NCBI GenBank assembly: GCA_964497245.1
Contig: CAZCCC010000019.1
Location: 1-25,569 of the forward strand
Source of the DNA: CAZCCC01 sp964497245
GTDB taxonomy: Bacteria > Patescibacteriota > Patescibacteriia > Buchananbacterales > UBA6539
Direction: 5' to 3'
DNA length: 25,569 nucleotides
Shown piece after piece: positions 1 through 8,428 of this stretch. Made by a program: the position numbers and the translations under genes. Within the stretch, counting starts at the first letter, position 1. Every line of letters starts with the position of its first letter. Under the pieces are notes generated by a model. The model saw only the letters and a list, made by a program, of their open reading frames with translations, was not told the origin of the DNA and made no database searches.

Positions 1-474
1 ATCCAGTTCGCCAGAAGCGAATTTAATTTGCTTATTGGTGAAAGGATAGCCGAAGATATAAAAATAAGGGCGGGAAAATTTATTGATTCAGAAGAACCAA
101 TAGAATTGAAAATGCGCGGCCGTGATTTGATAACCGGCCTGCCTAAAGAGGTAACAATATCTAGTGATCAAGTAAGGCAGTCAATTCAGCGTTCAATTTC
201 AGCCATTGTTGAAGGAATAAAAACTACTTTGGAAATAACTCCGCCTGAGCTTGTCGCTGATATCTATCAAAAAGGTATGATTTTGTCCGGAGGAGGAGCT
301 GTTCTTTTTGGTCTTGATCAAATAATTTCAAAAGCAACAAAAATCCCAGTGAAAATAATTGAAGATTCATTAACATGCGCCGTTAGAGGGATGGGATTAA
401 TGCTTGAAGATGATAATTTATTAAAAGAGGTTGCTATTCCATCTTCTTTGCTGGGAGAAAAAATTGATCGTTAA
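1..474 (+). CDS. mreB: MreB, rod-shape actin homologue (C-terminal part, 5' end outside window)
   Basis: The reading frame is open from base 1, so the gene begins upstream of the window; the first ATG-like or TTG starts inside are not real starts. The first residues run into NLLIGERIAEDIKI, the conserved MreB stretch, and further on the segment MILSGGGAVLFGLDQII matches the phosphate-2/adenosine region of the actin fold, followed by the conserved ending with CAVRGMGLMLED. MreB polymerises under the cytoplasmic membrane and positions the elongation machinery for peptidoglycan synthesis. About 157 C-terminal residues are present out of roughly 340 usual for the family. It is followed after 11 bases by mreC, the classical mreBCD order, so cotranscription is likely. 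Identification is firm. Confidence 0.95.
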   Translation: MQFARSEFNLLIGERIAEDIKIRAGKFIDSEEPIELKMRGRDLITGLPKEVTISSDQVRQSIQRSISAIVEGIKTTLEITPPELVADIYQKGMILSGGGAVLFGLDQIISKATKIPVKIIEDSLTCAVRGMGLMLEDDNLLKEVAIPSSLLGEKIDR

Positions 475-485
475 TTTCTTTCTAT

Positions 486-1313
486 ATGTTCAATTTAGAT
501 AAAATAAAAAAACTATCTTTTATTTTATTAGCAGTTTTAGTTCTGCTAATTTTTTTGCACCATTTTGGAATTCTTCAGCCAATTGAGAACTTAATAGTTG
601 ATGTTGTTTCTCCAATTCAACAGGGAACTTATTTTGTTGGCTCCAAAATTAATAATACATACGGCAATTTTTCCACTAAGACCGATTTAATCGCCTCAAA
701 TAAAGATTTAGAAAAAGAGGTTAAAAGATTAATTGTAGAAAATTCTCAACTTAGAATGCAAATTCAGGAATTTGAAGAGATGAATTTACAGGCGGAATTT
801 CTAGATTCGCAAAGATTTCAGGCAATTATTGCCAAAGTAATCGGCAGAAATCCTCAGCCTGGCAGACAGGCGATTATTCTAGATAAGGGCAGCAGACATG
901 GAATAAAAAAAGATATGCCGGTTATTACAGCAAACGGCATCATGGTGGGAAAAATAATTGAATCTTTTGGTAATATTTCCCATGCGGTTTTAGTAAATGA
1001 TCCTCATAGTCAGATTGCCGCCATGGTTGAAAATGAGCATCAAAGTAAAGGAGTAGTTACCGGCGAACATGGTATAGGTTTAAGGATGGAACTTATTCTT
1101 CAAAATGAAATAGTAAACGAAAATGATGTGGTTATTACTTCAGGCTTAGAATTCTCAATTCCTAAAGGATTAGTAATTGGAAAGATTAACCGGGTACTAA
1201 ATGAGCCGAATAATTTTTTTCAAGTCGCATTGATACAGTCGCTTGCTAAAATCGATGGACTGACAATGGTATCAGTTTTAATTAACAGGGATTATGATGA
1301 AAATCCTAATTGA
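486..1313 (+). CDS. mreC: MreC, rod shape-determining protein
   Basis: A 275-residue protein with one N-terminal membrane segment (about residues 9-28), a coiled-coil stretch (about 68-100, NKDLEKEVKRLIVENSQLRM) and a C-terminal extracytoplasmic beta-rich domain with the MreC signatures AIILDKGSRHGI, MPVITANGIMVGKI and VITSGLEFSIPKGLVIGKI. MreC links MreB filaments to MreD, PBP2 and RodA. The ATG at 486 has no Shine-Dalgarno motif in front of it, as for most genes here. Its 3' end overlaps the mreD start by 20 bases, so translation is probably coupled. Length and domain order are normal for the family. Confidence 0.93.
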   Translation: MFNLDKIKKLSFILLAVLVLLIFLHHFGILQPIENLIVDVVSPIQQGTYFVGSKINNTYGNFSTKTDLIASNKDLEKEVKRLIVENSQLRMQIQEFEEMNLQAEFLDSQRFQAIIAKVIGRNPQPGRQAIILDKGSRHGIKKDMPVITANGIMVGKIIESFGNISHAVLVNDPHSQIAAMVENEHQSKGVVTGEHGIGLRMELILQNEIVNENDVVITSGLEFSIPKGLVIGKINRVLNEPNNFFQVALIQSLAKIDGLTMVSVLINRDYDENPN

Positions 1314-1815
1314 TATTATAATTTTAGTTGCTTTAGGAATTGTCCAGGTCAGTTTTTTAAGTACCTGGCTTTTTCCTATTAATAGCTTAAACTTGATTTT
1401 AAGTTTAATTATTTTTGTAACCGTAATAGTTAGCTATAAAAAAGGTTTATGGTGGGCTTTTGGGCTTGGAATATTTTTAGAATTATATAGTGCCTTGCCT
1501 TTTGGTATTATTTCTTTGAGTTTATTTTTTGTAGTTATTTTAGTCAATTTTTTATTTAGTAATATTTTTACAAATCGTTCTTTTTATTCTTTACTTATTC
1601 TAGGCCTGATTGGGACTATCTTTTATAATCTAATAATATTCTTTCTATATTTAATTTTACTTGTTACTAATTTTGATGTTAGTTTTTTTAATTTTAATTT
1701 TTGGATTGATTTTATATGGCAGCCTATTTTGAATGCAATTATTTTAAGTGTGGTATTTTTTGCTTACTATATCTCTACCAATCGGCTAAATATATTTATT
1801 AGTCATTCTAGTTAA
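1294..1815 (+). CDS. mreD: MreD-like rod shape membrane protein
   Basis: A very hydrophobic 173-residue protein with about five membrane segments and almost no charged residues, overlapping the end of mreC and followed after 3 bases by the PBP2 gene. Sequence alone gives only weak family signals (an early VQVSFLSTWLFPI and GLWWAFGLGIFLELYSALPFG resemble MreD), but position between mreC and PBP2, length and topology make MreD the clear choice. It would act as the membrane partner of MreC. Two consecutive ATG codons (1294 and 1297) are possible starts; neither has a clear ribosome binding site. Confidence 0.85.
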   Translation: MMKILIDIIILVALGIVQVSFLSTWLFPINSLNLILSLIIFVTVIVSYKKGLWWAFGLGIFLELYSALPFGIISLSLFFVVILVNFLFSNIFTNRSFYSLLILGLIGTIFYNLIIFFLYLILLVTNFDVSFFNFNFWIDFIWQPILNAIILSVVFFAYYISTNRLNIFISHSS

Positions 1816-1818
1816 TTT

Positions 1819-3786
1819 ATGCAATTCAAAAGCTTTTCAAATCCTTTTGATATAGCGGTTTCAGACAATAAGTTTTCCAATTATCAAACTAAGAGCCGGT
1901 ATAGTGGAAAATGTTTTGAAATTGATTCTTTTTCTCGTCATAATAAAGTGAAAGAGAAAACAAATCAACCGGCAGGAGACCAAAAGCTGATTAACTTGTG
2001 GCTGGCAGTTATTTTTATCGGAATTTTAGCTTTAGCTGGCAGAACAGCTTATCTGCAAATGGTAATGGGTAGCCATTATCGTAAGATAGCTGAAGGTAAT
2101 AGAATTAGAATCCTAGATATTAAAGCAAGTAGGGGGGTGATTTACGACAAGAATATGAATCTGCTGGTAGAAAATGTTCCAGGTTTTTCTTTAGCAATAG
2201 TACCAGCTGATTTACCCAAGGAAAAAGGGAAAATAAGGGATCTTATTGATAAATTAGTGAAAATTTCTGAAAAATCCAGAGAGGAAATAGAGGAAATAGT
2301 AATTAATCAATCTGTTTTTTCATACCAGCCAGTCGTCATTAAGGAAAATTTAAATCACGAACAGGCAATACTAACCCAGATTTTATCAGGAGATTTTACG
2401 GGCGTTACTCTAAAAGTTGATAGTGTAAGGCATTATTTGAATTCTCCAGGAAATTTCAGCTTCGCTCATATTTTAGGTTATGAGGGTAAAATTAACCCCA
2501 ATCAGGTGCAGGATTATTTAAAGAGAGGGTATTTATTTGATGATTACATTGGTAAATCCGGGATTGAATTATCGTATGAAAATGAACTTAAAGGGGTCCA
2601 TGGAAAGCAGCAAGTTGAAGTTGACGCCAGAGGAGAAACAAAAGAAATTTTAGCTCACCAAAAATCACTTTCGGGAAAAAATTTAGTATTAACAATTGAC
2701 TCTGAGCTGCAAAAAAAAGCCGAAGAAATTATGAAAGAAATTTTGGCGGATTTTGGTAAAAAAAGGGGAGTAATGGTAGTCCTTGATCCTAATTCTGGTG
2801 AAGTTTTGGCAATGGTTAGCTGTCCGGGGTTTGACAACAATCTTTTCAGTAGGGGTATTTCCCATGATAATTTTTCTATGATAGTCAATGATCCTGACCA
2901 GCCAATGTTTTCTAGAGCAATCTCAGGCACTTATCCTTCCGGTTCAACTTTTAAAATGATAGTTGGCGCTGCTGCTTTACAAGAAGGAATAATAACTCCA
3001 AATTCCGGAGTGAATAGCACCGGCGGAATAAGGGTCAGCAGCTGGTTTTTTCCTGATTGGAAGGCGGGAGGACATGGTTGGATAAATATATATAAGGCTT
3101 TGGCTGAATCAGTTAATACTTTTTTTTATTTAGTTGGAGGTGGACATGAAAACTATAAGAATTTTGGTTATTTGGGGGTTGAAAAAATAAAAGAGTATGC
3201 TGAAAAATTTGGATTAAACAATAAATTAAGTATTGATTTGCCCAATGAATCAAGCGGTTTTTTCCCAAGCATTGAATGGAAAAATGAGACTAAGGGTGAA
3301 AGGTGGTATATTGGTGATACTTATCATGTTTCAATCGGCCAGGGAGATATATTAGTCACTCCTTTACAGGTTGCTGCCTACACCTCAGTTTTTGCCAATG
3401 GTGGGATACTTTATAGTCCTTATATTGTTAAAACTGTTCTTGATCCTGAAAATAATGTTATTTCTGAAACTAAGCCGCAAATTATTAATCAGAATTTTAT
3501 TAGTCCGGAAAATATAAAAATTATAAACCGAGGATTACGAGAAGCAGTAACGTCAGCTTCGGGTAGTGCCAGGGCAATGGCATATTTACCAGTATCGGTT
3601 GCCGCTAAAACCGGAACTGCTCAATGGTCCTCAAATAAGCAGCCTCATGCATGGCTTACGGCTTTTGCTCCTTATGAAAATCCACAAATTGTGGTTACTG
3701 TCCTAGTAGAAGAAGGAGAGGAAGGAAGCCGGGTGGCTTTGCCGGCAGCATCTCAAATCATAAGATGGTGGGCAGAGAATCGCTAA
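1819..3786 (+). CDS. mrdA: Penicillin-binding protein 2 (monofunctional transpeptidase of the elongasome)
   Basis: A 655-residue class B PBP. One membrane anchor at about residues 58-76, a pedestal/dimerisation domain with the hallmark SRGVIYDKN at 104-112, and a transpeptidase domain with all three active-site motifs: STFK (nucleophile S376, K379), SVN (S431-N433) and KTGT (597-600). The enzyme cross-links peptidoglycan stem peptides during side-wall growth with MreBCD and RodA. Unlike many PBP2 proteins it carries about 55 polar residues before the membrane segment; a later start is not obvious because the first ATG follows the mreD stop by 3 bases. No rodA follows, so the glycosyltransferase partner must be encoded elsewhere. 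Confidence 0.94.
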   Translation: MQFKSFSNPFDIAVSDNKFSNYQTKSRYSGKCFEIDSFSRHNKVKEKTNQPAGDQKLINLWLAVIFIGILALAGRTAYLQMVMGSHYRKIAEGNRIRILDIKASRGVIYDKNMNLLVENVPGFSLAIVPADLPKEKGKIRDLIDKLVKISEKSREEIEEIVINQSVFSYQPVVIKENLNHEQAILTQILSGDFTGVTLKVDSVRHYLNSPGNFSFAHILGYEGKINPNQVQDYLKRGYLFDDYIGKSGIELSYENELKGVHGKQQVEVDARGETKEILAHQKSLSGKNLVLTIDSELQKKAEEIMKEILADFGKKRGVMVVLDPNSGEVLAMVSCPGFDNNLFSRGISHDNFSMIVNDPDQPMFSRAISGTYPSGSTFKMIVGAAALQEGIITPNSGVNSTGGIRVSSWFFPDWKAGGHGWINIYKALAESVNTFFYLVGGGHENYKNFGYLGVEKIKEYAEKFGLNNKLSIDLPNESSGFFPSIEWKNETKGERWYIGDTYHVSIGQGDILVTPLQVAAYTSVFANGGILYSPYIVKTVLDPENNVISETKPQIINQNFISPENIKIINRGLREAVTSASGSARAMAYLPVSVAAKTGTAQWSSNKQPHAWLTAFAPYENPQIVVTVLVEEGEEGSRVALPAASQIIRWWAENR

Positions 3787-3810
3787 TAATTTGGTTGGTA
3801 ATTCAATAAG

Positions 3811-3906
3811 TTGGCAAGGAAATCTCCTGGATCATATTTTTTAGTGATATTATTAGTGCTTATAATTTATTTGTTGGTTGAAAAATATATTGTGGATAAC
3901 TTTTAA
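3811..3906 (+). CDS. Possible 31-residue single-membrane-segment peptide
   Basis: Behind the PBP2 gene, in the same frame, a TTG at 3811 opens a 31-codon frame: a basic start (LARKSPG), an uninterrupted hydrophobic stretch YFLVILLVLIIYLLV, then EKYIVDNF and TAA. There is no ATG and no Shine-Dalgarno motif, and random AT-rich DNA readily encodes hydrophobic residues, so this could be chance. The positive-inside basic end followed by one clean membrane segment is the reason to record it. No homologue is recognised. Confidence 0.25.
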   Translation: MARKSPGSYFLVILLVLIIYLLVEKYIVDNF

Positions 3907-3914
3907 CAAATTAC

Positions 3915-3943
3915 TTGACAATAATTAAAAATCAAATTAAACT
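3915..3943 (+). promoter_or_regulatory. Candidate greA promoter
   Basis: A perfect TTGACA at 3915-3920 is followed after 17 bases by TAAACT (4 of 6 matches to TATAAT). A perfect TATAAT also occurs at 3963-3968 without a good -35. Either would give greA a leader of roughly 115-140 bases. The rest of the 3787-4089 gap is AT-rich, with a small inverted repeat AATACAG/CTGTATT at 3966-3988. Confidence 0.4.
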
Positions 3944-4089
3944 TATTTTTAATAAGAAAAAATATAATACAGTTTAAGTCTGTATTTTATAATTATTAAT
4001 AGACAATTAAAGGATAAAAAATTAATCTTTGTTGCTGAATCATCTAACTATTTTTTTTCGGCTGAAGATTATTTTAATTAAATTAAAAT

Positions 4090-4548
4090 ATGGGTATTAG
4101 CTATCTAACTAAAAGCGGTTTAGAAAAATTACAGGAAGAACTTGAGTATCTTAAAAAAATTAAAATGCCGGAAGTGGTTGAGCGTATCGCCAGAGCCAAG
4201 GAATTGGGAGATCTTTCTGAAAATGCTGAATATCACGATGCAAAGGACGAACAGGGCTTTATTGCCGGGCGTATTGTTGATTTAGAAAATATGATAAATA
4301 AATCAGAAATTATTAAAAAAAATGGATCAAAAGATACTGTTGTGGTTGGGTGCAATATCAGGGTGCGCTGCGGGAATAGCGAACATAAATATACAATTGT
4401 CGGTTCTAATGAAGCTGATCCTCCAAAAGGTTTAATCTCTAATGAGTCGCCGATCGGTCGGGCTTTTCTAGGATGCAAGGTTGGTGAAAAAATCAATGTT
4501 AAAATCCCTAGAGGGGAAATGGAGTGTGAAATTTTGGAAATAATATAA
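4090..4548 (+). CDS. greA: Transcription elongation factor GreA
   Basis: A 152-residue protein of normal GreA length. Residues 1-75 form the antiparallel coiled coil (LTKSGLEKLQEELEYLKK) and carry the signature RAKELGDLSENAEYHDAKDE, whose acidic tip residues (D and E around LGDLSENAEY) enter the RNA polymerase secondary channel to stimulate cleavage of backtracked RNA. The C-terminal half is the FKBP-like domain with GRAFLGCKVGEKINVKIP. The ATG at 4090 lacks a Shine-Dalgarno motif. The gene has its own promoter region and is closed by a strong terminator, so it looks monocistronic. Confidence 0.96.
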   Translation: MGISYLTKSGLEKLQEELEYLKKIKMPEVVERIARAKELGDLSENAEYHDAKDEQGFIAGRIVDLENMINKSEIIKKNGSKDTVVVGCNIRVRCGNSEHKYTIVGSNEADPPKGLISNESPIGRAFLGCKVGEKINVKIPRGEMECEILEII

Positions 4549-4565
4549 AATAATAGATATTTTTT

Positions 4566-4596
4566 AAAACGCTGTAAGTCAGCGTTTTATTTTTGA
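4566..4596 (+). terminator. Rho-independent terminator of greA
   Basis: A perfect 9-bp stem AAAACGCTG (4566-4574) / CAGCGTTTT (4580-4588) with loop TAAGT, followed by ATTTTT, lies 18 bases after the greA stop. Confidence 0.85.
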
Positions 4597-4621
4597 CTAA
4601 AATGGTAATATTTAGTAGAAT
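4593..4621 (+). promoter_or_regulatory. lysS promoter with very short leader
   Basis: TTGACT at 4593-4598 (5 of 6) and TAGAAT at 4616-4621 (5 of 6) are separated by 17 bases. The predicted start of transcription is about 4628, six bases before the lysS ATG at 4634, too short for a ribosome binding site. The -35 box begins in the U-tract of the greA terminator. Confidence 0.6.
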
Positions 4622-4633
4622 TACTATAAATAT

Positions 4634-6103
4634 ATGGAAAAAAATATTAACGACGAGTATAAAATCCGTCTAGATAAACTTAAGAAGATTAGAGAAAAAG
4701 GTATAAATCCATATCCTGATAAATTCTTGAAGCTTCAATCAGTATTAGAAATTACTAACACTAAACCCGGAAAACAGGTAAAAACCGCTGGCCGACTTTT
4801 AACAATAAGAGAAATGGGAAAAATTTGTTTTTGCCACATTCAAGATAGTACCGCCAAGATTCAGATTGTAATCAAACAGGATGATTTAGATTTGAAGGAA
4901 TTTTTGCGGATTTTTGATCCGGCTGATTTTATCGGCGTCGAAGGAGAGGTTTTTGTGACAAAAAAAGGAGAACACTCAATTTTAGTAAAAAAATATAAGC
5001 TTTTATCAAAGGCCCTGAGACCTTTACCTGACAAATTTCATGGTCTCAAGGACCAAGAAGCAATATATAGACAACGCTATCTAGATTTGATTGCTAGCAG
5101 TAATTCATTTGACCGGTTTATACTAAGAAGTAATTTTATAAAAATTCTAAGGGAATTTTATTGGTCCAAAGATTTTATTGAGGTAGAAACTCCGATTTTG
5201 ACAAATACCGCCTCGGGGGCGCTGGCCAAACCTTTTTTTACACACCATAATTCATTAGGAACAGACGTTTATTTGAGGATTGCTCCGGAAACTTATTTGA
5301 AAGAATGTATTGTTGGTGGGTTTGAAAAGGTTTTTGAAATAGGGCGCTGTTTTCGCAATGAAGGTATGGATCCTTCTCATCTACAGGATTTCACAATTTG
5401 TGAGCATTATGTAGCTTATTGGAACTTTGAAGACAATATGAAATTCACCGAAGACTTATTTTCCTATGTTCTAAATAAAATTTTTAAGACTTTAAAGCTT
5501 GAAATTAAAGACAGATTAGGCAATTTTCATAAAGTTGATTTTGAACCCCCTTGGCCAAAAGTGAGTTTCCGTGATTTGATTAAAAAAGATTGCGGAATTG
5601 ATATTGATAAATTATCTTCAGCTTCAAGCTTGAAGGCTGAAATTAAAAAGAAAAAAATAAAAATAGAAGATATTGATAAATTGGAGAGGGGAAATTTGAT
5701 AGATTCTCTTTATAAAGCAATTTCGCGGGAGAAAATAATTCAGCCAACCTTTTTAATAAACCATCCATTGGATCTTTCTCCCCTGGCTCGTCAAAACGAC
5801 AAAAATCATCAAATTGTAGATAGATTTCAGCTTATTGTTAATGGTTGGGAAATAGTCAATGCTTATTCTGAATTAATTGATCCAATTGATCAAAAAGATC
5901 GTTTTGAAAAACAAAATACTGCGAAAGAAAAAGGGGATATAGAAGCGCATGGTAAAGATGACGAGTATGTAGAAGCATTGGAACACGGAGCTCCGCCTAT
6001 TTCCGGTTGGGGAATGGGAATCGATCGCATTCTAGCATTGCTTACCAAACAAGATAATTTGAGGGACGTAGTTTTATTTCCATTATTAAGACCAAAAAAA
6101 TGA
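4634..6103 (+). CDS. lysS: Lysyl-tRNA synthetase, class II
   Basis: A 489-residue class II enzyme that charges tRNA-Lys. An N-terminal OB-fold anticodon-binding domain (about 50-125, VKTAGRLLTIREMGK) precedes the catalytic core. Motif 1 is around 165-188 (FIEVETPIL), motif 2 around 234-262 (FEIGRCFRNEGMDPSHLQDF then TICEHYVAY, with Asp where many homologues have Glu in PEFT), and motif 3 is GWGMGIDRILALL near the C terminus. The stop overlaps the start of the HD gene (ATGA), so this is the first gene of a lysS-HD-nucleotidyltransferase operon possibly extending to serS. Confidence 0.95.
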   Translation: MEKNINDEYKIRLDKLKKIREKGINPYPDKFLKLQSVLEITNTKPGKQVKTAGRLLTIREMGKICFCHIQDSTAKIQIVIKQDDLDLKEFLRIFDPADFIGVEGEVFVTKKGEHSILVKKYKLLSKALRPLPDKFHGLKDQEAIYRQRYLDLIASSNSFDRFILRSNFIKILREFYWSKDFIEVETPILTNTASGALAKPFFTHHNSLGTDVYLRIAPETYLKECIVGGFEKVFEIGRCFRNEGMDPSHLQDFTICEHYVAYWNFEDNMKFTEDLFSYVLNKIFKTLKLEIKDRLGNFHKVDFEPPWPKVSFRDLIKKDCGIDIDKLSSASSLKAEIKKKKIKIEDIDKLERGNLIDSLYKAISREKIIQPTFLINHPLDLSPLARQNDKNHQIVDRFQLIVNGWEIVNAYSELIDPIDQKDRFEKQNTAKEKGDIEAHGKDDEYVEALEHGAPPISGWGMGIDRILALLTKQDNLRDVVLFPLLRPKK

Positions 6104-6669
6104 TGGATCGCAATCAGGCTTACAATTTGTTATCCCAACATATGAAAGATCCGGTCAATTTAAATCATAGCCGAGAATCAGAGGCAATTATGCGCGCTTT
6201 GGCCCGCCATTTAGCTGAAGATGAAGTATATTGGGGTAATTTAGGCTTGCTTCATGATATTGATTGGGAGTATGGAGAAGTGAGTCATTGTAAAAAATGT
6301 CGTGATATCTTAGCTGAAGCTGGATTTAGTAATGATTTTATAGAAATAATAATTTCTCATGGTTATGGTTTTGAGGCTTGCGGGCCAGAGTTGGCCGTTA
6401 AAAGAAGATCAGAAAAAATTCAGCATCTTTTAGCCTCTGCTGAAACTATAACAGGCTTAATCCATTCTTCTGCATTGGTTCGTCCGGATAAAAAGTTGGA
6501 ATCTTTAGAAGTTAAGTCTGTTAAAAAGAAAATGAAAGATAAATCATTTGCCGCCAAGGTTAATCGTGATGTAATTATGGAATGCGAAAATGCCGGAATT
6601 CCTTTAGATCAATTTATTGAAATTTCCCTTAACGCAATGAAAGAAATTGCCGTTGAAATCGGGCTATGA
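6100..6669 (+). CDS. HD-domain protein, probable phosphohydrolase
   Basis: A 189-residue protein with the HD fold: H23 in NHSRESEAIMRALA, the HD doublet H52-D53 in GLLHDIDWE and a further histidine H87 in ISHGYG. Proteins of this type bind divalent metals and hydrolyse phosphate esters of nucleotides or related compounds; the substrate cannot be told from the sequence. It resembles the group of predicted HD hydrolases of about 190 residues common in Clostridia and candidate phyla. It overlaps lysS by 4 bases and the next gene by 4 bases, indicating translational coupling. Either ATG (6100 or 6103) could be used. Confidence 0.85.
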   Translation: MMDRNQAYNLLSQHMKDPVNLNHSRESEAIMRALARHLAEDEVYWGNLGLLHDIDWEYGEVSHCKKCRDILAEAGFSNDFIEIIISHGYGFEACGPELAVKRRSEKIQHLLASAETITGLIHSSALVRPDKKLESLEVKSVKKKMKDKSFAAKVNRDVIMECENAGIPLDQFIEISLNAMKEIAVEIGL

Positions 6670-7106
6670 ATAAAGAAAAAAAAGTAATCGTTTTTGGCAC
6701 ATTTGACGGTTTTCATAAAGGACATTTGGATTTTTTAAAACAGGCAAAAAAAACAGGCAAAAAACTTTTTATAGTAGTGGCCCGCGACAAAAATGTAAGA
6801 AAAATAAAAGGCAGGATGCCAAAATTCAATGAAAAATACCGATTAGAAGAAGTTAAAAAACAAGCTAAAAAAATAGATGGCGAAGTTCTGCTTGGGAGTT
6901 TAAAAAATCCTTTCGTGCCGATTAAAAAAATTGAGCCTGATATTATTGCTTTGGGTTATGATCAAAGTAGTTTTTCAAAAGGCTTGGAAAATAAATTCCC
7001 GAAAATTAAAATAATCAGATTAAAGCCTTATAAGCCCGATATTTATAAATCTTCAATCATTAAGCTTAAACAATCAAAAAAATCAGTTAACCATTATTTT
7101 AAATAA
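6666..7106 (+). CDS. Cytidylyltransferase-like nucleotidyltransferase (HxGH family)
   Basis: A 146-residue protein with the adenylyl/cytidylyltransferase signature GTFDGFHKGH (residues 11-20; nucleotide-binding H17 and H20), the central PDIIALGYDQ and the closing KSSIIK, which corresponds to the ISTSxI motif. This architecture is shared by glycerol-3-phosphate cytidylyltransferase and archaeal-type FAD synthetase (RibL); GYDQ resembles the latter. A role in making FAD or a CDP-alcohol is inference. The C terminus is lysine-rich. Its ATG overlaps the HD gene stop (ATGA). Confidence 0.85.
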   Translation: MNKEKKVIVFGTFDGFHKGHLDFLKQAKKTGKKLFIVVARDKNVRKIKGRMPKFNEKYRLEEVKKQAKKIDGEVLLGSLKNPFVPIKKIEPDIIALGYDQSSFSKGLENKFPKIKIIRLKPYKPDIYKSSIIKLKQSKKSVNHYFK

Positions 7107-7118
7107 TTTTAGATAAAT

Positions 7119-8360
7119 ATGCTGGATATAAATAAAATTCGCGAACAAAAAGAAATCATCAAAAAAGCTCTGCTTAAAAGGATGGAGAAAGATAATTTGG
7201 ATCTTGATTTAATAATTAAAATTGATAATCGCCGTCGTGAATTGCTCAAAGAGTCAGAAAGCCTTAAGGCGGAAAGGAATAAATTTTCAAAATCCAAACC
7301 TGACCAAGAAATTATTTCCAATATGAAAAAAATCGGCGAGAAAATAAGGCAGCTTGATGATGAAATTAATTCCATAGAAGCTGAACTTAAGAATAAATTA
7401 TCAAGCCTGCCTAATATTCCCGCTGATGATGTTTTGCCGGGAGGAAAAGAAAATAATGAGATAATTAAGGTTTTTAAAGAAAAGCCGGCTTTTAAATTCA
7501 AGGCAAAAGATCATTATGAATTAGCAACTAGTCTCGGCATTATTGATTATGAGCGAGCGGCTAAAATGTCAGGCACTGGATTTTGGTGCTATAAAGGACA
7601 AGGGGCGATTTTAGAATGGGCTCTTTTGAGTTATTTTGTAAAATTTCATCAGCAAAACGGCTATATTTTTATGATCCCGCCTTTTTTATTAACTGAGCAA
7701 TCGGCTTATACTTCAGGCCATTTGCCTAAATTTAGAGACGATCTATTTTGGACGCAGGATAAGACTTGTCTCAATGCAACCAGTGAAATGATGCTTGGAA
7801 ACTATCATCGCGAAGAAGTATTAAAAGAAGAAGATTTGCCCTTGAAATATGCCGCTTATTCGGCATGTTTTCGCCGCGAGGCAGGTTCTTACCGAAAAGA
7901 GGAGCGGGGGATGATCCGCGGTCATCAATTTAACAAAATTGAAATGTTTCATTATGCCAAACCAAATCAGTCTTGGGATTCCTTTGACGAGCTGGTTAAA
8001 AATGCGGAAAAATTGGTTGAAGGGCTTGGGCTTCATTATCAATCAGTCAAGTTGGCTGCCGGCGATGCTTCGGCTGCTATGGCAAAAACCATAGATATTG
8101 AAGTTTGGATTCCCAGTATGGAAATTTATAAAGAAGTCAGCAGTGTGTCCAATGCTTTAGATTATCAAGCCAGAAGGGGAAATATAAGATACAAAAGCAA
8201 AGAAACTAAAAAAAATGAATTCGTTCATACTTTAAATGCTTCCGGCCTTGCAACCAGCAGGCTCTTACCGGCTATTTTAGAGCATTTTCAAAATGAAGAC
8301 GGAAGTATCAATGTACCCGAAGTTTTACAGGGTTTTTGTGACTTTAAAAAGATAATTTAG
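7119..8360 (+). CDS. serS: Seryl-tRNA synthetase
   Basis: A 413-residue class II synthetase. Residues 1-105 form the long tRNA-binding coiled-coil arm (repeated Lys/Glu heptads beginning MLDINKIREQKE). The catalytic core has the TSE motif (LNATSEMMLG), motif 2 FRREAGSYRKEERGMIRGHQ with the ATP-binding arginines, and motif 3 ASGLATSRLLPAILE. GSYRKEERG replaces the commoner GSAGRDTRG. The start at 7119 follows the previous gene by 12 bases with no Shine-Dalgarno motif. It also aminoacylates tRNA-Sec if one exists. Confidence 0.95.
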   Translation: MLDINKIREQKEIIKKALLKRMEKDNLDLDLIIKIDNRRRELLKESESLKAERNKFSKSKPDQEIISNMKKIGEKIRQLDDEINSIEAELKNKLSSLPNIPADDVLPGGKENNEIIKVFKEKPAFKFKAKDHYELATSLGIIDYERAAKMSGTGFWCYKGQGAILEWALLSYFVKFHQQNGYIFMIPPFLLTEQSAYTSGHLPKFRDDLFWTQDKTCLNATSEMMLGNYHREEVLKEEDLPLKYAAYSACFRREAGSYRKEERGMIRGHQFNKIEMFHYAKPNQSWDSFDELVKNAEKLVEGLGLHYQSVKLAAGDASAAMAKTIDIEVWIPSMEIYKEVSSVSNALDYQARRGNIRYKSKETKKNEFVHTLNASGLATSRLLPAILEHFQNEDGSINVPEVLQGFCDFKKII

Positions 8361-8370
8361 TGTTGGTATT

Positions 8371-8428
8371 AAAAAAAGAGCCTTTGCCCCAACTCAAGCT
8401 TGCGTTAGCTAAAGTGTGAAGCAAAGGC
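8371..8428 (-). terminator. Terminator of the candidate large RNA
   Basis: On the minus strand GCCTTTGC and GCAAAGGC (+ positions 8421-8428 and 8380-8387) form a perfect 8-bp stem closing a 33-base loop with further small pairing, followed directly by CTCTTTTTTT. The U-tract exists only on the minus strand, so it does not serve serS. Confidence 0.8.

Noticed and set aside
2655..2930. 91-codon minus frame within the PBP2 gene, and similar antisense frames in greA, serS, ddl, gltX and the lysozyme-like gene
   Set aside because: All are antisense shadows of well-identified genes.
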